The notes under the pieces: generated by a model | The model's database searches: none | Told to the model about the DNA's origin: nothing | What the model saw: only the letters and a program-made list of their open reading frames with translations | NCBI GenBank assembly: GCA_015680685.1 | Contig: MNCI01009312.1 | Span: 240,454-304,453 of the forward strand | DNA length: 64,000 nucleotides | Direction of reading: 5' to 3' | Source of the DNA: Gnetum montanum | Lineage: Eukaryota; Streptophyta; Gnetopsida; Gnetales; Gnetaceae | Shown: positions 56,043 to 64,000 of the stretch, in pieces | How positions within the stretch are numbered: position 1 is the stretch's first letter | Layout of the letters: every line of letters starts with the position of its first letter | Translations under genes and position numbers: made by a program

Positions 56043-59040
56043 GTGACATCCCGCCCCCAGATGTTAAGGCAAATTCCAAGTATACATTATATTAGACATT
56101 ATGCATCAACAGATAATATGTCAAACATCAAATATATGTACTATTCAACATTATGTGTAAAGGAAATAATAGGGAAAATGTAAGATGAGAAAGAAAAGAA
56201 TGCTTTATTGATATAAAATGGAGTATTTGGATCATGCTCTAAGATTATTCCTTAGGGTTTTCTTCCTTCAGCTTCTATTCCCTTAGAGGTAATCTAGCAC
56301 TACCACCATGTATAGGCCTATAACCAACCAAAAGGGATGTCTAGTCCACTTCTTGTCCCACTTCACCCAGCTCCTATGACTTGCATGTATTAGCTCTACC
56401 ACCTCCATGCTAGCATGATCTCTAAGCCCAGGTATAGATGCTTTAGGTCAAACCCCCAAAGGTTACCTCAAGAGACACATCTATTATCACAATGTATGCT
56501 TTTTTATCTCAATTACAACTACCATTTTTGGGTCTTATTAAGATAATAATAACACTTGTTATGAAGAGATCATTTTCATTAGGTAGCAACATTATTTGGG
56601 AATGGGGACATGACACATAGCTTGACCTGTTAAGGATTACTACCTTAAATGTAGCTTGTCCCTTCTTCATAGGCTTTCTACTATGATTCCATCATAATAT
56701 TCTAGATAGTCTTCTCTTCTTATTTAGGGAACTAGATTAGATAATGAATGGCTCTTCTTGGATCTTCTTGTGCTACTTAAGAAATTGAATCCTTCTTTAC
56801 TTTGACCTCTCACTAATTACTTGATAACCTTTTGGTTTTTTATATCATTATTACAAATCTATGAATTGTAGTGACTTTCTTGTTTCTCATTCCATCTTTG
56901 TTCACCATTGTTCATATTGCTCCATCATTGTTCATTGTTCCTTATTAGTCCATACTCCTTCTCTTCTTCACTTACTCATTATTCCATATTACTTCAAACA
57001 CCATCCTCTTATGAAGTGAGAACTTGTGGTCTTTTATCCTTCATAAGGATTTGTGACTCTAAACTAAATAATCAAAAATATTTTTAATTACTGATGATTA
57101 AGATAAGAAACTAATAATTTTATCTTAACTTAGGAGTATACTCTAACAATTCTTCCTTCATTTTTAATATTAGTTATATCTTTGGCAACATTATCTCTAT
57201 GTTTCATCCTTTCTTACCACCCTTTTTAAATGCTTTTATATCAAATATATCATAACAATATGGTTGTATTCATTATATTGCTTATGTATATATCTACAAA
57301 GATAAAGCATAATAGATGATGTATTTGATCCTTCATTATGTTTGAATCATGTTTTTATGAAATTTGTAATATTTGGTACCAACATTAATATATGGATCTA
57401 AGATAATAACATTTTGATTATTAAGGATATGTATAACAATATTTCTACATTAAATATTAATGAAATTAGTATACCATTGTATTGCTTCATCTCTATAAGG
57501 TAATGAAGGCATTCTATTTGTTGGAACATACTTTCTATCATTGTTTTGTTAGCATGTAATATAATACATGATGTCTTCTAAGTGTTTGGTGTCTTATTCA
57601 TGAAGAAAAAATGAAAAGCATAGTATTAACACCATGGAACAGGAAAGATAAATATCATCATAGCCATTAAGATGCATTAAGTATAAACTATGTCCTACAA
57701 ATATAACATCATAATAAACAATCTTATCATGAATCATAAACATGTGTGTGTGTGTGTATGTGTGTGTGTAAAGATGATAATAATTACTACTAGAATAAAT
57801 GCATAAAAGCTTTCATATAATATATCAAACATTACTATATAATCAAGAATATAGTTAAGATAATCTTCTCTAGTAAGACATATAGAATGATCTTTATCAA
57901 TGAATAAATCTACTTTTATTAATAAAAATTCATAATAATAGTAACTTTTTAGGCTTTAAGAATGTCATAACACATTTATTTGTATTATATATCCAATTTA
58001 ATTATGATCATGAATATAAACTACAGATTTAAATTAATAACACTAACCATCTATTAATATGAAATAATTACTACTACTATTAATTAGTATATAAAGAAAA
58101 ATAAGTATAGTCATACCAAGTACATCATATAGATTTTGAATGTTGCATCCAAAAATTTATGCTTAAATAATCCAAATTTTAATCCCAAAAATCTTATAAC
58201 ATGGGCATGTGATGTCATAGTGCTTATAACCAAAGGAGAAAGATCATTAGAAGCATTATAAATCTTAACCAAAATGTATGGTGAAAAAAAATTCACATCA
58301 AAGTTCTTTAAGCAATAATTTCATTAACCATAATCCATAAATGTATCTCATAACATAATGAGTTCATCCTCCAAAGAGAGTTGATAATATCCAACATCAT
58401 GAAAGCTCAAATGCATAAAGCTCAACATAACAACATAATCAAAATTTGAAAACATAAAGGAAATCTCTAAAGATCCATCTCCATCATCATCAAGCTCCTA
58501 GCTTCTACCACCTTGATCTACATCTCCACATGTAGGAAGGGTTGGAAACCTTCTAGCAAAGCTAACCACATTTTTGCACCTAGCACAAGTTGATGGAAGA
58601 GGCACATGCTACATAAGAGGCCATATCAAGTTCCATGAGATTAGATATCAAAAGCCAAGTCCAAAACCATGATATCCTCAAATATTTAAGAGATAGGTAA
58701 ACTTAGAATGTACTAGAATCAATCATTTTCAAGAACTATTGATTTGCAAAGGTCTCACCTATCTTGAATGTTGTTAGTGACCCTCCTCAAGGACTAGTTG
58801 ACTAGCCTCACCTAATCTTGGATGATTTGAACCTAGAAAAAAACTCATATGGATCACCCATCTTTTAGTTTTACATCATGAAATCTAGTCATATGGAATT
58901 TACAAGTGACATAAGTAGATACTAATTGGCTAAACAATTTCCCAACAATGCTTACCCAATGTCACAATCTAGCAAGCAAGTAAAATCATGAATAACATGG
59001 ATAAAGTAAGGAAACCAATCTTATCCTACATAATGCCTAC
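56043..59040. other. AT-rich non-coding DNA with a TG microsatellite
   Basis: The left part may be LTR (from TGTGACATCCCGCCCCC), but no partner copy is in the window. Nothing coding was found. A (TG)n run lies at 57743-57769. The 61-codon frame at 58111-58296 (-) has no recognisable features. The right edge is the E12 LTR, with flank CCTAC. Confidence 0.4.
57743..57769 (+). repeat. (TG)n microsatellite
   Basis: About 13 TG units interrupted by one TATG. Confidence 0.9.
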
Positions 59041-59838
59041 TGATGAGTGGTGAGGTACCCCTACACTCAACCATATGAATACGAGCATTACACGTGCGAT
59101 CCGGTCAAACTTCGTAGACAGACTAATTGTGGCATCTAGATATGTAGCCTTAGGTCGCAGTTCACTGTCTTCCCACCTGGACTAGTGTTAACTTTGTCAC
59201 GTATGGTTAAGCCCAAAGTGAGGTGTATGATGTGTTTCTATGCTAATGCTACTCCTAAAGACAATGGAAGATAATATTAACTAAGCTAAGAGAGAGAGCG
59301 TGAGAGAGAATCTAAGCTAGCCTAAGTGCGATGAGCATCCGTTCCTTGATCATCCGTACACATCTTGGACTTTGTGCACGACTACCACTGGGATTACTAA
59401 GCGCAGATCCTAGGTACACTATTGGGTTACCAAGTAGTCATACTTAAATGCTCGTAATCAAATCGTACTCATTCCACGTTTAACAGTAGTTTAGGGTAAG
59501 AAGGTATTAACTAAGAAAGTAGTAAATAACAATTAATTAAATGATTAAGCTAAGTAAATGCTGCAATGATGAAGTAATCTCAATCTTTATTACTAGTCAT
59601 GTGTGTGTCCAAGTACGCCACACTCGAATAAAGGATGCCATACAATTACATTCGCCACACTGTGGGCATACACTGGGAGGAAAAGGGTTGAGAAGAAAAA
59701 TAGAAACTAAAATCAAAACTTAACTCTAAAAACTAACTGATTCCCTATTGGAACTTCTTGCCTCTTATTTATAGATGAGGAGACAGGCTGTGATATCGTG
59801 TATGCGATATTGTGGTTGGGTTAAATGTCGACTCATCA
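59041..59838 (-). repeat. 3' LTR of E12 (Athila-like)
   Basis: Plus-strand reading TGATGAGTGGTGAGG to CGACTCATCA, 798 bases. It is the sister of the E1 LTR: the same words CCTTGATCATCCGTACAC and CGTAATCAAATCGTACTC appear in complement form. The TATA complement TATTTATAG is near 59766, and GATATCGTGTATGCGATAT lies at 59793-59811. The partner LTR is beyond the window's right edge. Confidence 0.88.
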
Positions 59839-59856
59839 TACCCCCACGACTAAGTG
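59839..59856 (-). promoter_or_regulatory. 3' polypurine tract of E12
   Basis: The plus strand reads TACCCCCACGACTAAGTG, giving AGTCGTGGGGGTA on the minus strand immediately before the LTR. It is equivalent to the tract before the E1 LTR. Confidence 0.75.
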
Positions 59857-59960
59857 AAAACTCATCCTTGACTTACAGTGAGAACAAGTTCCATTGATTA
59901 CACAATGGATAGGTACAAAATTATTGAATAGTGAAATTAGGTTTATGTCGTAGTGTGAAA

Positions 59961-62640
59961 TCAAGACAAAATCAAGAAACAACACAAAGAATGTGGTACA
60001 GCTACAAAATTGGTGGAACTCATGTAGTTCCTAGTGGCAGTGGCTCCTCCATAAGTGCTTTTCCCTTGTCTTGTGCTCCAGGTCCTGAGGCTTGATGGCG
60101 TTGAAGTATGGCTTGGAGTTTCTCCTCTTCGGTCCAGGGATCTTATGTCATCCATGCTAATGTTTCGATGTTTGATGGAGTCAGAACCTCCCATGCGCAA
60201 GGTACTTGCAAAAACACTTGATTGGCCTTGACATACCAAGCCGCAAATACCTGTCGTTCCTCCTCGTGGGCTCTGGCTTTGTCTCTGTACTCTTGAAAAT
60301 TTGCAAGCCATCGAGCCAAATCTGTTGCAACACCCTTTTATCCCTGGTAGCTTGCCTTCACCACCTCAAGTTTAGAACTTGAAATCTCCAATTTTTGTAA
60401 TATCTTCTTGTGTTCTGCAAGTTCTATTTCATATTTGATGTAGGTGGTAGCTACCTGTTGCTTGAGCTCTATTCTCAGGCACCCTGCTATTAACATGGCA
60501 AGGTTGGCATGCTGTAGGTTTACCAACTCCATGTATTCTATAAAATCTTGGATCTACCGTTCCCAGTTCTTAACTTCCGCCTGGTGGGCTAATGCATATG
60601 TGTCCAATATGGCCCGCTAGTCAGTGTGTTGAGCACTAATAGCATTGATATGGGCCTTGGCCATATGGATCTCCTTCTCCAAGATCTTTTTGTACATCCC
60701 CAACTCGTCTTGAAAGTGCTTATTTAGCTTTTTATGCCATTTAGCCTCATTTTTCCACACGCTTATCTCGATGGCTGTCTTTTGACGAATTGCGCGTACC
60801 TCCTCCATCGAGAGGGTTCGGTTCTTCCTAGCTAAATGACTCATGTCTTGGTTAACCTGGATGAATTGTTCTCGCATCTAATGGAAATGCTCTTCAAGAA
60901 CATTCTTTTGCTTCTCCACAGAGGTCAACTAAAGGTTGTCAGCAACAAGCTGCTTGTTTTCCTCTTGTAAGGCCTTGAGTGCCTTGATATGCACATGAGC
61001 TGGTGCCTGTGCTACAGAGGCATCCCAAATAGCCTTCTCTTTTTCTTCAGCCATGTTTTTATTCTCCATTAGTAGCTTAGTTAGTTGCTCAATTTTGAAA
61101 TTGTCTAGCTGGTCTATGAGAACAAATTGCAAAGGGTCCCACTGTGCTGCTTGTAGGGCCATGAGCTTTTCTTGTAGTTTCTACATCTCTGCTTCAGCAT
61201 GTTTGACCCTCACTTCTGTTAAGACCAACTTCCCCTTCGTGGAAATGAGGTCTGATTGAATTGTTATAACATCTTAAGGAATGTCAAATAGGGATGTCAT
61301 TATTTTTTCTGTTTGTAGCAATCGATCAAGTGCATCCTCATGTTCTGTAGGAGTCATTGAGGTTTCAGCCAAAGTTTGAGCATCTCGTGCCCCCGTGAGA
61401 TCTGTCAGTGGTACAATAGGTACATTGAATGATTCTTTAATATGGTCTATGACCACCTCTACAACTCCCGCTGCATCCTGGTGTTGCATGACCACCACTA
61501 TGGCCCCTTCACCAGTTTCTAATTGCACTTGGAAAGATGCAACATTTCCTAAGATCTATTGTGACCAATTACTTTCCTCTCCTCTTGTATGAATAGACAC
61601 TTCACCCCTTGTGTGATCCAAAGAAACTATGGACTGTATGGCATCATCAATGATGTGGAAGAGATTTGCATCATCACAACTTCCCCAACTGACCATCTCG
61701 GCGATGGACCTGAGATGGCTCATCAATGGTCTGTAATCTTTTGGTGGCAGTGGTTGATTGATCCTGGCCTATGCTCGGCCCTACTTCCTGTTGTTGGCTA
61801 GGCCTCGTACTTGGAAATTGGCTAGGTCCTGCAAGTTGAGTTATAGTTGGTTCAGCCATTTGTTCTTCTTCTTGTTCTGGTCCCAACGTTTCACTAGTGA
61901 TTTTCCTTGAGGCTGGTGTCTTTAACAATTCAACATATGAAGCATTTTGGGCTTTTCAGAGGACATCATTGGTGTACCCCCTGATACCAGCATGTCGTCA
62001 TAGCTTCCTGATAAGACAAGGGAAGGGTAAGGCAAGCTTCCCTATCTTCTGTTTCTCGAACCGCCTCAAGATCTCCGTTAAGTATAGATGAGGCAGGTTA
62101 GCATTAACCTTTCCCATCAACACTAAAAATCCTCTTGCCACATATGTTGAGATTATTTTTAAGCCCTTCGTGGGGAAGAGGTGATACGTTCCAATTTTGA
62201 AATAGATCCTCTCTTCCGTTGTCAACTCTCCAAATGTCTTATCCTTGTCATATGCCCTTTCCAACCAAACTTGTCACACATTAGGGTCTGATCGAGTAGA
62301 AAACTAAGTAACATGGGGTCATGTATTTGGAATGTTTAATACTTCTGAAATGGCTTGCACGGAGAAAGTGACTATCACACCACAAATATTAACAGTGGTG
62401 CTTTGTTCTCTGTTGTGCCAGAATTGGTATGTCTCCCTTAGGTACCAAGCACAGCTTTCAGAGAGGGTAGGCCATAAGGGAGACCCTTTGAGATGATCCT
62501 TAACAGCCTCAGAAAAGGTTCAAAATTTAATTCCACAATCATCGTAGTGAATGTGGACCTTTCGTGGATACCCTGAACAAAATCCTGGGGCAACGTGAGA
62601 TGTTGTCCTTGTTCAAGCATTGCAACAGCTCCTCCTTTTG
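59961..62640 (-). pseudogene. Accessory protein of E12 with a helical/coiled-coil C-terminal half
   Basis: It is read from MLEQGQHLTLPQDFVQGI (62620 down) to about 59961. N-terminal part: 62438-62620, then 61998-62264 with ERIYFKIGTYHLFPTKGL, NLPHLYLTEILRRFE and LALPFPCLIRKL. The middle is low-complexity, rich in Gln, Ser and Pro (61674-61928). The C-terminal half (60338-61528) is one frame with few stops, rich in Glu, Lys, Gln and Ala (NFKIEQLTKLLMENKNMAEE, LKALQEENKQLVADN, KWHKKLNKHFQDELGMYKKI), predicted coiled coil. The N-terminal style (a LP-rich fold with NLP...LPFPCLI) recalls the ATHILA ORF-1/putative plant transposon protein families, an impression not a search result. Position between pol side and 3' LTR is where Athila relatives carry an envelope-like ORF, but no signal peptide or transmembrane segment is seen. 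Five of seven C-terminal in-frame stops are TAG. Confidence 0.7.
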
Positions 62641-62676
62641 CCTAAATTTCAAAAATTTATGTGCTATTCAGCATAT

Positions 62677-62700
62677 GTCCCTCCCCCACGACTAAGCTAA
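62677..62700 (-). promoter_or_regulatory. Internal polypurine tract upstream of the E12 accessory gene
   Basis: The plus strand reads GTCCCTCCCCCACGACTAAG, so the minus strand has CTTAGTCGTGGGGGAGGGAC. It matches the internal tracts of E4 (about 13695) and E5 (about 21386) better than the terminal one. It lies about 60 bases upstream of the accessory start codon. Confidence 0.65.
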
Positions 62701-62865
62701 ACACTCTGAATTCAAATAGGTTTAGACGGAATTAAAATCAGAGTACTAGCGAGCGAGATATAGGTAGAAAAACAAGGGTTTCACACTCACAAGTCGTAGA
62801 GAAAAATTTGAAAAACTCCCCTGCGTGATTTGTGAAAAATGATGCTAAGTGTTGCAGGGGAAGGG

Positions 62866-62905
62866 GGGGTTGACTTTTATAGATTATAGGGACGCGATAT
62901 CGTGG
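62866..62905 (-). promoter_or_regulatory. LTR-like internal promoter candidate of E12
   Basis: On the minus strand, CCACGATATCGCGTCCC is followed by TATAATCTATAAAAGTC. The LTR promoters of this family read GATATCG, a short CC-rich spacer, then AAATCTATAAATAAGAG, so both the palindrome and the TATA box and their spacing are similar. It lies about 250 bases upstream of the accessory start at 62620 and points towards it. Confidence 0.55.
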
Positions 62906-62909
62906 CCTA

Positions 62910-64000
62910 TCGATATTTAGGCTAAGGGAAAATATCGATTTTTTAGGATTTTTTTGGAAATTAATAATGAAAATTAAGGACATGGGATAGGTGTTTAAGG
63001 GTTCTAGGGTAATATAACTCGTTTCAAAGGCATGAATAATGTAGGTGGGTGGACTTGATCAATAAGGCCTTGGGTGGTAAGTGAGAGAAAAGGGCCATGT
63101 AATGGTACATAGGAACGTTGGAATTTAGAGGGATAGTAGTAGGGAAAGAATGTCATGAAAAATAGGCTGAGGGTAAGAAATGGTGTGTGTGAGCTATGTC
63201 ATAAGTGAAAATTACAAAAGATTACACAAGTGGGTCCTCCCCAAAGCAGGTTCCAACCTAAAATGCCCTTGTGTAACCACACTTAAAAGTGTCCGTGGGC
63301 ACTAGAAGGGTTAAATATAATCTTCACTGATTCCACAAAACACACGCATGTAAATATCATCGGACTGAGGTGAGAATTATATGTTACACGTGACATGAGC
63401 TACAATTACCTAAACAGTGAGATGAGGTGAACTATAGAAGGGATTGTAGAGATTGGGACATGAGGTAACTAACCTAGGGCATAGTGAATCCTACGTGTAA
63501 AACATGATTAATGTGTCATCAACCCGTCATTCCAAGATTAAGACCAAGTCCATTCCTCTAATCAGTGACATCGCATTGTTTCATCCCATGATGAGCAACT
63601 ATGAGTGTACCATAACAACAAGGTGTACGATCACTTGGTATTTTATTCAAGGGAGGAGTGATTTTTGTTTTTTGGAACTTCCTTTCTTTCTTTCTTTTTT
63701 CTCTTTCTTCTTCTTTTTTTTTCTCTTTACTAAATCCAGAGAAGCCACCAACCTTCAGGCATGAGTGCATGTCTTTCCAGTGGGACCCCCTAGAATAGCA
63801 TTGGATTTTTAAGTACCCTTTTTTATTACTCTTACTCCCATGTTTCATTAGATCTACAAGGATCTTAGTACAACCATGTTGCATGATAACTCCCACAGAC
63901 GTCACCAAAGAGAATCCTCAAGTTCCCTTGATGTCACACCCTAATCATTCCCTCTTGGTCTATCCTTCTTCATTCTGGGTACAATGAACACAAAATTAAT
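62910..64000 (-). other. 3' non-coding region of E12 up to the window edge
   Basis: Lineage blocks: GTGGGTCCTCCCCAAAGCAGG (63229-63249), TGCCCTTGTGTAACCAC, ACCAAGTCCATTCCTC (63542), GGCATGAGTGCATGTCTTTCC (63758-63778, compare E4 12904-12925). There is a polypyrimidine run at 63680-63728. No coding frame is supported. Confidence 0.6.
63680..63728 (+). repeat. CTTT-rich polypyrimidine tract
   Basis: About 49 bases of C and T only, mainly CTTT units followed by TTCTTC and a T run. The two frames that overlap it on opposite strands owe their Phe/Ser or Lys/Glu runs to it. Confidence 0.85.

Larger units (their letters stand above)
59041..64000 (-). mobile_element. E12: 3' part of an Athila-like element with an extra coding block
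   Basis: Right to left (5' to 3' on the minus strand): conserved 3' non-coding blocks (63200-63800), LTR-like TATA and GATATCGCG motif (62866-62905), internal polypurine tract (62677-62690), coding block (59961-62640), polypurine tract (59839-59852) and LTR. Gag and pol lie outside the window. E4 and E5 have no equivalent coding block: E5 has only about 540 bases between the corresponding two purine tracts. Confidence 0.8.

Noticed and set aside
63504-63908. Two overlapping frames on opposite strands (86 and 116 codons)
   Set aside because: Both run through the polypyrimidine tract, which creates Phe/Ser or Lys/Glu runs. The rest is the conserved non-coding region of E12.

Overview
The window looks like intergenic DNA from a very large, repeat-packed plant genome. 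No intact host gene, tRNA, rRNA or CRISPR array is visible. Nearly all recognisable sequence is decayed LTR retrotransposon, mostly Ty3/gypsy, with Athila-like, Tat-like and two chromovirus-like lineages, plus LTRs of a possible Copia-type family. The AT-rich composition, deep nesting and pervasive in-frame stops fit a slowly purging giant genome. A gymnosperm is plausible, but the sequence does not prove it.

Layout, left to right. (1) 1-1100 is the 3' end of an Athila-like element (E1, +). It cuts an unrelated LTR whose remainder (1101-1397) leads into an unrecognised decayed coding block (E2, about 1400-3470) and AT-rich DNA. (2) 4910-25965 is a three-level nest. Athila-like E3 (+, 4910-11253) is broken in its integrase by E4 (-, 11254-18867 plus 25580-25965). 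E4 is broken in its gag by E5 (-, 18868-25579, with perfect 5-bp target duplications GGGGG). (3) About 26-50.4 kb is a second nest. A Tekay-like chromovirus E6 (+, coding 45.8-50.2 kb) appears to hold chromovirus E7 (+, LTRs 27426-28235 and 43297-44090) in its 5' LTR. E7 gag is split by E8 (29206-39496, a Tat-like gag-protease element on -), and one E8 LTR is split by solo LTR E9 (37523-38342, duplication AAGTG). (4) 50.4-59.0 kb holds a decayed Athila-like remnant (E10) split by another LTR (E11), a primer-binding-site relic, an apparent mis-oriented contig, and unassigned AT-rich DNA. (5) 59041-64000 is the 3' part of an Athila-like element (E12, -) that runs off the window.

The most unusual item is in E12. 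A coding block of about 2.7 kb (59961-62640, -) with a helical or coiled-coil C-terminal half lies between pol-side DNA and the 3' LTR. Upstream of it sits a TATA box with a GATATCGCG palindrome that resembles the element's own LTR promoter. Sister elements E4 and E5 have no such block. E4, E5 and E8 are each non-autonomous through different losses of reverse transcriptase, RNase H or integrase. They would have depended on enzymes from relatives such as E3, which is itself decayed.

All element boundaries were read by eye from matching repeats and target duplications, so most edges should be taken as good to a few bases, or tens of bases where marked approximate.
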